This document shows positions 33,890-42,610 of a stretch of 64,000 nucleotides of DNA, in pieces. Source of the stretch: Candidatus Accumulibacter aalborgensis (GTDB taxonomy: Bacteria > Pseudomonadota > Gammaproteobacteria > Burkholderiales > Rhodocyclaceae); the NCBI RefSeq assembly GCF_900089955.1, contig NZ_FLQX01000094.1, forward strand, positions 140,872 to 204,871, read 5' to 3'. The notes beneath the pieces are model-generated. The model searched no databases and was not told where the DNA came from. It worked only from the letters and a program-made list of their open reading frames with translations. Every line of letters starts with the position of its first letter. Within the stretch, counting starts at the first letter, position 1. The translations under genes and the position numbers were made by a program.

Positions 33890-35177
33890 GGTCTACCACG
33901 GCATTGAGCGGATCGCCGGCAACGTCATCACCGTCCAGGCGACTGGCGTCGGCTACCGGGAACTGGCCCAGGTCAGCTCCCGGCAGGGCACTTCACTCGC
34001 GCAGGTGATCCGGCTGGAGGGCGGCCGTGTGGACCTCCAGGTATTCGCAGGCGGCCGTGGCATCGCCACCGATGCCGAAATTCGCTTTCTCGGCCACACG
34101 ATGCAGGTGCCGTTTTCGCAGTCACTGCTCGGCCGGGTGTTCAACGGCAGCGGCCAGGCACGCGACAACGGGCCTCGGATCAGCGAAAACCTCATCGACA
34201 TCGGCGGACCGTCAGTCAATCCGGCGAAGCGCATCATCCCGCGCCACATGGTGCGCACCGGCATCCCGATGATCGACGTCTTCAACACCCTGGTTGAATC
34301 GCAGAAGCTACCGATCTTCTCGGTCGCCGGCGAACCCTACAACCCGCTGCTGGCGCGGATCGCCCTGCAAGCCGAAGTGGACGTGATCATCCTCGGTGGC
34401 ATGGGCCTCAAACACGACGACTACCTGTTCTTCCGCGATCTCCTCGAAGAGAACGGCGCGCTGTCGCGCTCGGTGCTGTTCATCCACACCGCGTCCGACC
34501 CGGTGGTGGAATGTCTGTTGGTGCCGGACATCGCGCTGGCCGTCGCCGAACGCTTCGCACTTCAGAATCAGCGCGTGCTGGTGCTACTCACCGACATGAC
34601 TAACTTCGCCGATGCCATGAAGGAGGTCGCCATCACCATGGAACAGATCCCTTCGAATCGCGGCTACCCTGGCGACCTCTACTCGCAGCTCGCAGCCCGC
34701 TACGAAAAGGCGGTCGATTTCGACACCGCGGGCTCAATCACCATCCTCGCCGTGACCACCATGCCGGGTGACGACGTGACGCACCCGGTGCCGGATAACA
34801 CCGGCTACATCACCGAGGGACAGTTCTACCTGCGTAACGGCCGCATCGAGCCCTTCGGTTCGCTGAGCCGCCTCAAGCAACTGGTCAACGACAAGACGCG
34901 CGAAGACCACCGCACGATCATGAACACCATGATCCAGCTCTACGCCTCGTACATGGAGACACTCGAGAAGCAGTCGATGGGCTTCCGCATGAGCCCCTGG
35001 GACAGCAAGCTGCTCAAGTACGGCCAGCGTTTCGAGAACGAACTCATGGACCTCAAGGTGAACATTCCGCTGGAACAGGCCCTGGACCTTTGCTGGCAGA
35101 TTCTTGCCGACAGTTTCGACCCGGCGGAGACAGGAATCGCTTCGAAATTGACCGACCGCTTCTGGCCAGCCCGCTGA
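33882..35177 (+). CDS. ntpB: V-type ATP synthase non-catalytic subunit B
   Basis: A 431-residue partner of subunit A, beginning [20 protein letters not shown]. It lacks a P-loop; the corresponding area reads [35 protein letters not shown] and [24 protein letters not shown] are the conserved B-subunit blocks. Its ATG lies eight bases inside the end of subunit A. A frame open back to 33840 is a shadow. Alternating A3B3 hexamer assembly is established for the family. Confidence 0.96.
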   Translation: MHKVYHGIERIAGNVITVQATGVGYRELAQVSSRQGTSLAQVIRLEGGRVDLQVFAGGRGIATDAEIRFLGHTMQVPFSQSLLGRVFNGSGQARDNGPRISENLIDIGGPSVNPAKRIIPRHMVRTGIPMIDVFNTLVESQKLPIFSVAGEPYNPLLARIALQAEVDVIILGGMGLKHDDYLFFRDLLEENGALSRSVLFIHTASDPVVECLLVPDIALAVAERFALQNQRVLVLLTDMTNFADAMKEVAITMEQIPSNRGYPGDLYSQLAARYEKAVDFDTAGSITILAVTTMPGDDVTHPVPDNTGYITEGQFYLRNGRIEPFGSLSRLKQLVNDKTREDHRTIMNTMIQLYASYMETLEKQSMGFRMSPWDSKLLKYGQRFENELMDLKVNIPLEQALDLCWQILADSFDPAETGIASKLTDRFWPAR

Positions 35178-35213
35178 CCTCAGACGAGGCGACGAAGGCG
35201 AAGACGACCCCCA

Positions 35214-35819
35214 ATGGCGAACATCAAGCACACCAAGAACGAGCTGAAGGCCCAGCGCGAAGCGCTCAAGCGTTTCCAGCGCTATCTGCCCACATTGCAG
35301 TTGAAGAAACAGCAACTGCAACTGGAAGTTCGCCAACTCGAACTTCAGCTTGAGACAAAGCGCACTGCAGAGGCTCACGATCAGGCCGAACTTGCCAAGT
35401 GGGTGCGCCTCTTCGCTGAACCTGTGGAATGGGCAAACTGGTTGACCGTGCGCGAGATCCGCATTGGCCACGGCAACATCGCCGGCGTGGCAATCCCCCT
35501 GCTCGATGGGGTCGATTTCGAGCATCAACTTCCCGATCTGTTCGCCACGCCAGCGTGGCTGGACGATGGGGTCGAGATGCTGGAGCGACGAATCGGCCGT
35601 CGCTTGGAGCTGCAGGTGCTCGAGGAGCAGATGCGGCAACTTGCCGCTGAGTTGCGTACCACCAGCCAGCGCGTGAACCTCTTCGAAAAGGTGAAGATAC
35701 CGGAAGCGAGAGAGCACATCCGGGTGATCCGGATCTTCCTCGGCGACCAGATGACTGCTGGCGTGGCGCGCTCCAAGATGGCCAAGGCCAAGGCCCGCGA
35801 GCAGGAATCCGCCACCTAG
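35214..35819 (+). CDS. ntpD: V-type ATP synthase central-stalk subunit D
   Basis: A 201-residue antiparallel coiled-coil protein beginning MANIKHTKNELKAQREALKRF, with LPTLQLKKQQLQLEVRQLELQLE and a C-terminal helix TSQRVNLFEKVKIPEAREHIRVIRIFLGD. Both are hallmarks of subunit D, the rotor axle inside A3B3. No subunit F gene accompanies it, unlike archaeal operons. Confidence 0.94.
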   Translation: MANIKHTKNELKAQREALKRFQRYLPTLQLKKQQLQLEVRQLELQLETKRTAEAHDQAELAKWVRLFAEPVEWANWLTVREIRIGHGNIAGVAIPLLDGVDFEHQLPDLFATPAWLDDGVEMLERRIGRRLELQVLEEQMRQLAAELRTTSQRVNLFEKVKIPEAREHIRVIRIFLGDQMTAGVARSKMAKAKAREQESAT

Positions 35820-35864
35820 AACGTACGGAACGTAGATACCACATACTGGAATGACCAACAGCCC

Positions 35865-37625
35865 ATGATCACGCCGATGCAAAAAGTGACTGTCCTGTGT
35901 CTGGACACGGGCCGGGATTCCGCTTTGCAGTCGCTACGGAAACTCAGCGTCCTGCACCTGACCTTTGACCGGCAGGCCGAGCACGAGGACATCGAAGCCG
36001 CACGCCGCCATCTCGACTACGTCCGGCGCGCCAGTGACATCGTGCCCAGGCTACCCCAGCAGCCCCGTTCCGGGCTGTCGCCCAGCGAAATCGTCGACCA
36101 GTTGTCGCGACTCATTCAGCAGCGCCGTGAAAACCACGAAGATCTGGCACGCCTGCGCCAGGAACTGAAGCGCATCCAGCCCTTCGGCTCCTTCTCCCCA
36201 CAGTCTGTTGCGGCCCTCGCCGAGCGGGGCGTGTTCATTCGCCTGTTCCAGGCATCGCCCCGGAGTTTCCCGGCGCTACCTGATGAGGCGCTGTATCTGG
36301 AGACGCTACGCACCAGGGCAGCGGTGTTCTTCGCCGTCGTCACCCGCGACGAAAAGCCTGAGATCGCCGCCCAGGAGATCCACTCGCCGGCCACATCGCT
36401 GGCAGATATCGAACGCCGCATCACCGAACTGGAGGCCGCACAAGCCAGCATCACCGTTCAGGTCGCGCAGTTCGGCGGCGATTATCCCGCGCTAGCGCAA
36501 CTGCGAGGCGAGGCCGAAGACGCCTTGCAGATGGCCGCGGTCCGCGTCGGCATGAGCAGCGCAACGGCGCGTATCGCTTACCTCCAGGGCTTTTGTCCGA
36601 CGACCGACGTCGACCGCCTTCGCCAGGCCGCGCCAGCGAACGGTTGGGGACTGGTCATCGACGAACCGGCAGACGATGACGTGGTGCCAACGCTGATCCG
36701 CAATCCGGCGTGGCTCAAGCCCATCGAGGCAGTCTTCGACCTGATCGGCATCCTGCCCGGCTATCGGGAAATCGATGTCAGCCTGTGGTTCCTGCTTTTC
36801 TTCAGCCTTTTCTTCGCGATGCTGGTCGGCGACGCGGGCTACGGTGCGATCTTCCTCGCCGCGACCCTATGGGCTCAGCGCAAATTCCGGGAAATACCGG
36901 CGCATGTGTTCACCTTGCTCAAGATCACCAGCATCGCGACGATGGTGTGGGGCGTCCTGACCGGCACCTATTTCGGCATCCCCGATTTGCCCGCACCACT
37001 CGCCGTGTTGAAGATGCCCTGGCTGGGCGACGAAGAGCACATCAAGGACCTCTGCTTCTGGATCGCTGCCATCCACCTGTCGATCGCGCACGTCTGGAGC
37101 ATCGCGAAGCTCATCCGCACGCCCCAGGCACTGGCCCAGGTCGGCTGGCTGTGTGTCGTCTGGTTCATGTTCTTCAGCGCCCGTTCGGTCGTCCTCAACC
37201 TGCCATTCCCGTCGATCATGACTTGGGTGTTCGGCGCAGGCATCGTGCTCATCGTGCTGTTCATGACCCCGCGCAAGAGCCTCAAGGACGAATGGTTCAA
37301 CCACGTGATGCTGCCGCTGAACCTGGTCGGAAGTTTCGTGGACGTCATTTCCTACATCCGCCTGTATGCCGTCGGCACCGCCAGCTTCGCCATCGCCTCG
37401 ACCTTCAACATCATGTTAGTACCGCTGTTCGATGGTTGGCTGAGTGGCTTGCTCGCAGCCCTGCTGCTCTTCGTGGCGCACACGGTGAACATCGTGCTCG
37501 CTCTGATGGGTGTGATGGTCCACGGTATCCGCTTGAATACGCTTGAATTCGCCAGCCATCTCGGGCTCCAGTGGAGCGGCATCCCCTACCAGCCATGGCA
37601 GCGCAAGTCGCGGCCGGTGGCCTGA
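35865..37625 (+). CDS. ntpI: V-type ATP synthase membrane subunit I
   Basis: A 586-residue subunit with a cytoplasmic N-terminal half (residues 1-285, two alpha/beta lobes with coiled-coil linkers) and a C-terminal membrane half of about seven or eight helices (from IDVSLWFLLFFSLFFAMLVGDAGYGAIFLAA). SFVDVISYIRLYAVGTASFAIAST contains the essential Arg of the ion half-channel. ATG 35865 and a second ATG at 35877 are both possible. It anchors the peripheral stalk and forms the ion path with subunit K. Confidence 0.93.
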   Translation: MITPMQKVTVLCLDTGRDSALQSLRKLSVLHLTFDRQAEHEDIEAARRHLDYVRRASDIVPRLPQQPRSGLSPSEIVDQLSRLIQQRRENHEDLARLRQELKRIQPFGSFSPQSVAALAERGVFIRLFQASPRSFPALPDEALYLETLRTRAAVFFAVVTRDEKPEIAAQEIHSPATSLADIERRITELEAAQASITVQVAQFGGDYPALAQLRGEAEDALQMAAVRVGMSSATARIAYLQGFCPTTDVDRLRQAAPANGWGLVIDEPADDDVVPTLIRNPAWLKPIEAVFDLIGILPGYREIDVSLWFLLFFSLFFAMLVGDAGYGAIFLAATLWAQRKFREIPAHVFTLLKITSIATMVWGVLTGTYFGIPDLPAPLAVLKMPWLGDEEHIKDLCFWIAAIHLSIAHVWSIAKLIRTPQALAQVGWLCVVWFMFFSARSVVLNLPFPSIMTWVFGAGIVLIVLFMTPRKSLKDEWFNHVMLPLNLVGSFVDVISYIRLYAVGTASFAIASTFNIMLVPLFDGWLSGLLAALLLFVAHTVNIVLALMGVMVHGIRLNTLEFASHLGLQWSGIPYQPWQRKSRPVA

Positions 37626-37693
37626 GCGAAGCCCCTAGGTATCCCGATTCGAGAATACGATTACCCCAAAACACGCAACGAGAGGAGAAAGAG

Positions 37694-38179
37694 TTGGATA
37701 TAGATGTGATGGTCAGCCTGGGACGTTTCGGGGCCGCAGCAGCGGTGGGACTTGCTGCTGCAGGTTCTTCCCTTGGCATCGGCGCAGCCGGTCCGGCCGC
37801 CGTGGGCGCCTGGAAGAAATGCTACGCCCAGGACAAGGCGGCGCCTTTTGTACTGTTCGCCTTTATCGGCGCGCCCATGTCGCAAACGATCTACGGCATG
37901 ATTCTCCTGGGCTGGATCAACACCGCGCTGGATGCTTCGCTGGCCGCGCATCAGGCGATCAACTGGGGGGGCATGCTCGGCGCCGGAATTTTCGGCGGCC
38001 TGGGAATGGGAGTATCAGCCTGGTACCAGGGAGTCATCGGCGCCGCAGCATCGGACGCAATGGCCGAAACCGGCAAGGGTTTTGGCAACTACCTGATGAC
38101 TCTGGGGATCATCGAAACCCTGGCCATCCTGGTTCTGGTCTTCATCCCGCCAGCATTCCGGCTCGCCGGTGGGGCATAA
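37694..38179 (+). CDS. ntpK: V-type ATP synthase rotor-ring subunit K
   Basis: A 161-residue four-helix proteolipid (double hairpin). The carboxylate of the second hairpin is E141 in GIIETLAIL. S63 and Q64 (PMSQTIYG) in hairpin 1 and Q112 (WYQGVIGAAA) align with T64, Q65 and Q110 of Enterococcus hirae NtpK, which with E139 bind Na+. TTG 37694 is chosen as start because AGAGGAG lies six bases upstream; ATG 37709 is the alternative. Sodium coupling is inferred from these residues. It is the last gene of the operon. Confidence 0.9.
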   Translation: MDIDVMVSLGRFGAAAAVGLAAAGSSLGIGAAGPAAVGAWKKCYAQDKAAPFVLFAFIGAPMSQTIYGMILLGWINTALDASLAAHQAINWGGMLGAGIFGGLGMGVSAWYQGVIGAAASDAMAETGKGFGNYLMTLGIIETLAILVLVFIPPAFRLAGGA

Positions 38180-38477
38180 GCAGGCCGAGTGCCCTCGGCC
38201 ACGACGGTCGGAAATCTGCTGCCGCGTGTCTGTGGCGCGCGCCAGCAGACGATCCAGATAATGTAAGTCGACAACGACAGATCCGAGAGCAGCGCCGAGA
38301 GCTTCATACTGCTGACTTGTTCGCCGGCATGGTTGTTCAGGCCCAAAAGCCAGTGACGCCCCGCCATGGGTCCGGCTTACGCACCACGATGCCGCATCTT
38401 GCCCCAATATTGTGCGCCGCACCATCGGCGCCGTCATGCGGGCCGTAAAATGTCCCATAAATCAGCCAGATTTATTC
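38180..38477. other. Intergenic region between V-ATPase and nitrite operons
   Basis: About 300 bases before the nirB promoter. No gene, terminator with T-run or clear NtrC dyad was recognised. The open frames here are shadows. Confidence 0.4.
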
Positions 38478-38493
38478 TGGCACGGCACTTGCT
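38478..38493 (+). promoter_or_regulatory. Sigma-54 promoter of the nirBD operon
   Basis: TGGCACGGCACTTGCT matches the -24/-12 consensus, with GG (38479-38480) and GC (38491-38492) 12 bases apart. The predicted start is near 38504, 30 bases before ATG 38534. It implies NtrC-type control of nitrate/nitrite assimilation. Confidence 0.8.
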
Positions 38494-38533
38494 TTAGCTT
38501 GTTCATCAAAACGCATCAACGGGAGTCACAACG

Positions 38534-40963
38534 ATGAGCAAGAAGAAGCTGGTCATGGTGGGCAACGGCATGGCCGGGGTGCGGACACTCGAGGAGTTGT
38601 TGAAGCTCGCCCCCGATCACTACGAGATCACCGTCTTTGGTGCCGAGCCGCACCCGAACTACAACCGCATCCTGCTTTCGCCGGTACTCGCCGGCGAGAT
38701 GACGATCCAGGACATCATCCTCAACGATCACAGTTGGTACGCAGAGCACGGCATCACGCTTCACCTGGGCAAGACGGTGAGCAAGATCGATCGCGTCCAG
38801 CGCCGGGTAATCGCCGAAGACGGCACCGAGGCTCCCTACGACCGCCTGCTGCTGGCGACGGGCTCCAACCCCTTCATGCTACCCATTCCCGGCAACGACC
38901 TGCCGGGCGTCATCTCCTACCGCGACATCAATGACACCGACAGCATGATCGACGCCGCTCGCCGCTACCGGCACGCGGTAGTCATCGGTGGCGGTCTGCT
39001 CGGTCTCGAGGCGGCCAACGGACTGAAACTGCGCGGCATGGACGTGACGGTGATCCATCTCGCCGACTGGCTGCTCGAACGTCAGCTCGACCAGACGGCC
39101 GGCCGCATGCTGCAGAAGTCACTCGAAGACCGTGGCCTGAAATTCCTGCTCGGCCGGCAGACCGAAATGCTGATCGCTGGCGAGAGCGGCCGCGTCGCCG
39201 CGCTACGCCTCAAGGACGGCGCGCAGATCGCGGCTGATCTGGTGGTCATGGCCGTCGGCATCCGCCCGAACACGACGCTGGCTGAGTCGGCAGGCATCTA
39301 CTGCAACCGTGGCATCGTGGTCAACGACACGCTGCAGACTTACGACCCGAAGGTCTATGCCGTCGGCGAGTGCGTCGCGCACCGCGGCATCGCCTACGGA
39401 CTCGTCGCGCCGCTGTTCGAACAGGGCAAGGTTGCGGCCAACCATCTGGCCAACTACGGTATCGGCCGCTATACCGGGTCGGTCACCTCGACCAAGCTCA
39501 AGGTGACCGGCATCGACCTATTCTCGGCCGGCGACTTCTTTGGCGGCAAGGACACTGAGGAGATCGTCCTCAACGATGCCGCCGGCGGGGTGTACAAGAA
39601 GCTGGTGATCAAGGACAACAAGCTCGTCGGCGGTGTCCTCTATGGCGATACGGCCGACGGTCCGTGGTACTTCCAGTTGCTGCGCGACGGCCAGGACATC
39701 CACGAGATTCGCGATCACCTGCTGTTCGGCCAGTCGCACGTCGGCGACGTCGGCCACCAGGGCCACAGCAAGGCGGCGTCTATGGCCGACAGCGCCGAGG
39801 TGTGCGGTTGCAACGGCGTCAGCAAAGGGACGATCGTCAAGGCGATCAAGGAAAAGGGCCTGTTCAGTCTCGACGACATCAGGAAGCATACCAAGGCGTC
39901 GTCGTCCTGTGGTTCCTGTTCCGGCCTCTGCGAGCAGATCCTCTCGGCGACCATCGGCGGCGCTTACACGCCGGCGGCGTCGAACAAGAAGCCGGTCTGC
40001 GGCTGCAGCGATTACTCGCATCAGGAAGTGCGCGACGCGATCCGCGCGCAGCATCTGACCACCATCGACGAAATAATGCGCTTCCTCGAATGGCAGACGC
40101 CGGATGGCTGCGACAAGTGCCGCCCGGCACTCAATTATTACCTGATCTCGACCTGGCCACAGGAAGCGAAGGACGACCCGCGTTCGCGCCTGATCAACGA
40201 ACGCGCGCACGCCAACATCCAGAAAGACGGTACTTACTCAGTCGTACCTCGGATGTGGGGCGGACTGACGACCGCCGCTGAACTGCGCCGCATCGCCGAC
40301 GTCGCCGACAAGTACCAGGTGCCGACGATCAAGGTCACCGGCGGCCAACGCATCGACCTGCTCGGGATCAGGAAGGAAGACCTGATCAGTGTCTGGCGGG
40401 ATCTCGACATGCCCTCGGGCCACGCCTACGGCAAGTCGATCCGCACGGTAAAAACGTGTGTCGGCTCCGAGCACTGCCGCTTTGGCACGCAGTTGGCGAT
40501 GAGCATGGGCGTCAAGCTCGAGAAGATGCTCTTCGACATGTACTCGCCGCACAAGGTGAAGCTCGCCGTCTCGGGTTGTCCGCGTAACTGCGCCGAAGCC
40601 GGCATCAAGGATGTCGGCGTGATCGGCGTCGATTCGGGCTACGAGTTGTACGTCGGCGGCAACGGCGGCATCAAGACCGAAGTGGCGCAGTTCTTCGTCA
40701 AGGTAAAGAGCGACGAAGAGGTGATGGAGTACGCAGGCGCTTTCCTGCAGCTCTACCGCGAGGAAGGCTTCTACCTCGAACGGACCTGCCACTACCTCGA
40801 ACGTGTCGGCCTCGACCACGCCAAAAACCGGGTAGTCGAGGACGAGGAGAACCGCAAGGCGCTCTACGGCCGCCTGCTGGCCGAGCTGAAGGACGCCAAG
40901 GACCCCTGGGCCGAGCGCATCGCCGGCGTCGAGAAGAACGAGTATGAAATGCTTTCGCTATGA
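38534..40963 (+). CDS. nirB: NADH-dependent nitrite reductase, large subunit
   Basis: An 809-residue enzyme reducing nitrite to ammonium. It has an N-terminal FAD/NAD(P) oxidoreductase (residues 1-320, KLVMVGNGMAGVRTLEELL), two BFD-like [2Fe-2S] domains (C-rich AEVCGCNGVSKGTI with SSSCGSCSGLC around residue 420-465, then VCGCSDYSH with DGCDKCRPALNYY around 490-535) and a C-terminal sirohaem/[4Fe-4S] domain. The sirohaem ligands lie in KTCVGSEHCRFGTQ and VSGCPRNCAEAG. GGGAG precedes the ATG. It is coupled to nirD and driven by the sigma-54 promoter, so an assimilatory role is favoured. Confidence 0.96.
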   Translation: MSKKKLVMVGNGMAGVRTLEELLKLAPDHYEITVFGAEPHPNYNRILLSPVLAGEMTIQDIILNDHSWYAEHGITLHLGKTVSKIDRVQRRVIAEDGTEAPYDRLLLATGSNPFMLPIPGNDLPGVISYRDINDTDSMIDAARRYRHAVVIGGGLLGLEAANGLKLRGMDVTVIHLADWLLERQLDQTAGRMLQKSLEDRGLKFLLGRQTEMLIAGESGRVAALRLKDGAQIAADLVVMAVGIRPNTTLAESAGIYCNRGIVVNDTLQTYDPKVYAVGECVAHRGIAYGLVAPLFEQGKVAANHLANYGIGRYTGSVTSTKLKVTGIDLFSAGDFFGGKDTEEIVLNDAAGGVYKKLVIKDNKLVGGVLYGDTADGPWYFQLLRDGQDIHEIRDHLLFGQSHVGDVGHQGHSKAASMADSAEVCGCNGVSKGTIVKAIKEKGLFSLDDIRKHTKASSSCGSCSGLCEQILSATIGGAYTPAASNKKPVCGCSDYSHQEVRDAIRAQHLTTIDEIMRFLEWQTPDGCDKCRPALNYYLISTWPQEAKDDPRSRLINERAHANIQKDGTYSVVPRMWGGLTTAAELRRIADVADKYQVPTIKVTGGQRIDLLGIRKEDLISVWRDLDMPSGHAYGKSIRTVKTCVGSEHCRFGTQLAMSMGVKLEKMLFDMYSPHKVKLAVSGCPRNCAEAGIKDVGVIGVDSGYELYVGGNGGIKTEVAQFFVKVKSDEEVMEYAGAFLQLYREEGFYLERTCHYLERVGLDHAKNRVVEDEENRKALYGRLLAELKDAKDPWAERIAGVEKNEYEMLSL

Positions 40964-40980
40964 AGGACTGGAGAATCGAA

Positions 40981-41289
40981 ATGGCTGAATGGAAATCGAT
41001 CTGCACGCTTGAAGAGATCCCGCGACTGGGCTCTCGCGTGGTGCGCTCAACGAGTGGCGACATTGCCGTCTTCCGCACCTCCACCAACGAGGTTTTTGCC
41101 CTGCGCGACCAGTGCCCGCACAAAGGCGGACCGCTGTCGCAGGGCTTGGTGCATGGCAACCAGGTGACCTGCCCGCTGCACGGCTGGAAGCTGCGCCTCG
41201 ATTCGGGTGAAGCCGTGGCGCCCGACCAGGGCTGCTCGCGCCGCTATCCCGTGCGCATCGAAAGCGGTACGGTTTTTCTACAAATCTGA
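40981..41289 (+). CDS. nirD: Nitrite reductase small subunit (Rieske-like)
   Basis: A 102-residue Rieske-fold protein with the cluster motif DQCPHKGGPLS and TCPLHGWKL (both Cys-x-His boxes present, so it can carry a [2Fe-2S] centre, unlike some NirD proteins). ATG 40981 follows GGAG at good spacing; an upstream ATG at 40960 overlaps nirB (ATGA) and would add seven residues. It is the second gene of the nitrite operon. Confidence 0.93.
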   Translation: MAEWKSICTLEEIPRLGSRVVRSTSGDIAVFRTSTNEVFALRDQCPHKGGPLSQGLVHGNQVTCPLHGWKLRLDSGEAVAPDQGCSRRYPVRIESGTVFLQI

Positions 41290-41310
41290 CTAAACGGGAG
41301 GGATACGACA

Positions 41311-42522
41311 ATGGACAAGTCATTCTGGAAGGTCGGCCATCGGCCGACACTGATCGCCGCTTTTCTCTACTTTGACCTGGCCTTCATGGTCTGGGTGATG
41401 CTCGGACCCCTGGGCGTGCAGATCGCCAAGGATCTCGGCCTGACGCACGCTCAGAAGGGAATGATGGTCGCCACCCCGGTGCTCGCCGGCGCCATCCTGC
41501 GCCTCTTCATGGGCGTCCTGGTCGACCATCTGAAGCCGAAGCTCGCCGGCGTCATCGGCCAGGTGATCGTCATCGTCTCGCTGTTCGTCGCCTGGTACTT
41601 CGGCATCCACAGCTACGAACAGACGCTGCTCCTCGGCGTCTTTCTCGGCGTCGCCGGCGCTTCGTTCGCCGTCGCCCTGCCGCTCGCTTCTCGCTGGTAT
41701 CCGCCCGAGCATCAGGGAACGGCGCTCGGTATCGCCGGTGCGGGCAACTCCGGTACGGCGCTGGCCGCGCTGGTCGCACCGAGCCTGGCCATCGCCTACG
41801 GCTGGAGCAACGTCTTCGGGCTGGCGCTGATCCCGCTGATCGTGGTCTTCGTCTTCTACCTGTTCGCCGCCAAGGACGCGCCTGAATGCCCGCCAGCGAA
41901 ATCGCTGGCCGAATACCTGAAGGTGCTCAAGGACAGCGACGCGTGGTGGTTCATGTTCTTCTACTCGGTGACCTTCGGCGGTTTCGTTGGCCTCGCCTCG
42001 TCGCTGACCATCTACTTCAACATCCAGTACGGGCTGGATGCCAAGACGGCGGGTTTCTTCACCGCCGCCTGTGTTTTCGCCGGTTCGCTGGTGCGGCCGA
42101 TCGGCGGCAACGTCGCCGATCGCATCGGCGGCATCAAGAGCCTGTCGGTGATGTACGTCCTGGCGGCGATCTTCCTGGCGATTGTCAGCATTGGCCTGCC
42201 GTCCGCGTGGATGGCCCTGCTCGCCTTCGTCGGAGCGATGCTGGCGCTGGGCATGGGCAACGGTGCGGTCTTCCAGTTGGTTCCGCAGCGCTTCCGCAAG
42301 GAGATCGGCGTCATGACCGGACTGGTCGGCATGGCCGGCGGCGTCGGTGGCTTCTACCTGGCGTCATCGCTCGGTTACGCCAAGCAAATCACCGGTAGCT
42401 ATCAGATCGGCTTCCTGATCTTTGCCGCGCTCGCCCTGATGGCACTGGCCGGGCTCTCCGGCGTCAAGACCCGCTGGCGCACCACCTGGGGTGCGGCGCA
42501 CCTGACCGCAGCCAAGATCTGA
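41311..42522 (+). CDS. nasA: Nitrate/nitrite MFS transporter (NarK/NasA type)
   Basis: A 403-residue 12-helix major-facilitator protein. LAFMVWVMLGPLGVQIAKDLGLT is the NarK N-terminal block with the substrate Arg region further on. GIAGAGNSGTALAALVAPSLA and GMAGGVGGFYLASSLGYAK are the two nitrate signature motifs. GGGAGGG precedes the ATG. The location after nirBD makes nitrate uptake for assimilation the likely role; no nitrate reductase gene is in the window. Confidence 0.93.
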   Translation: MDKSFWKVGHRPTLIAAFLYFDLAFMVWVMLGPLGVQIAKDLGLTHAQKGMMVATPVLAGAILRLFMGVLVDHLKPKLAGVIGQVIVIVSLFVAWYFGIHSYEQTLLLGVFLGVAGASFAVALPLASRWYPPEHQGTALGIAGAGNSGTALAALVAPSLAIAYGWSNVFGLALIPLIVVFVFYLFAAKDAPECPPAKSLAEYLKVLKDSDAWWFMFFYSVTFGGFVGLASSLTIYFNIQYGLDAKTAGFFTAACVFAGSLVRPIGGNVADRIGGIKSLSVMYVLAAIFLAIVSIGLPSAWMALLAFVGAMLALGMGNGAVFQLVPQRFRKEIGVMTGLVGMAGGVGGFYLASSLGYAKQITGSYQIGFLIFAALALMALAGLSGVKTRWRTTWGAAHLTAAKI

Positions 42523-42610
42523 TTCTTTTCACTGCGCGCTTTGCGCAACCGCGGGGCGGCAAGGTACATTGCGACCTGCCGCCCCTTCCTCTTTCCGGAG
42601 CCAAGCCCGC

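Noticed and set aside
38180..38477. Possible NtrC dyads (GCACC-type half sites) before nirB
   Set aside because: Half sites at the right distance lack the required spacing and symmetry.
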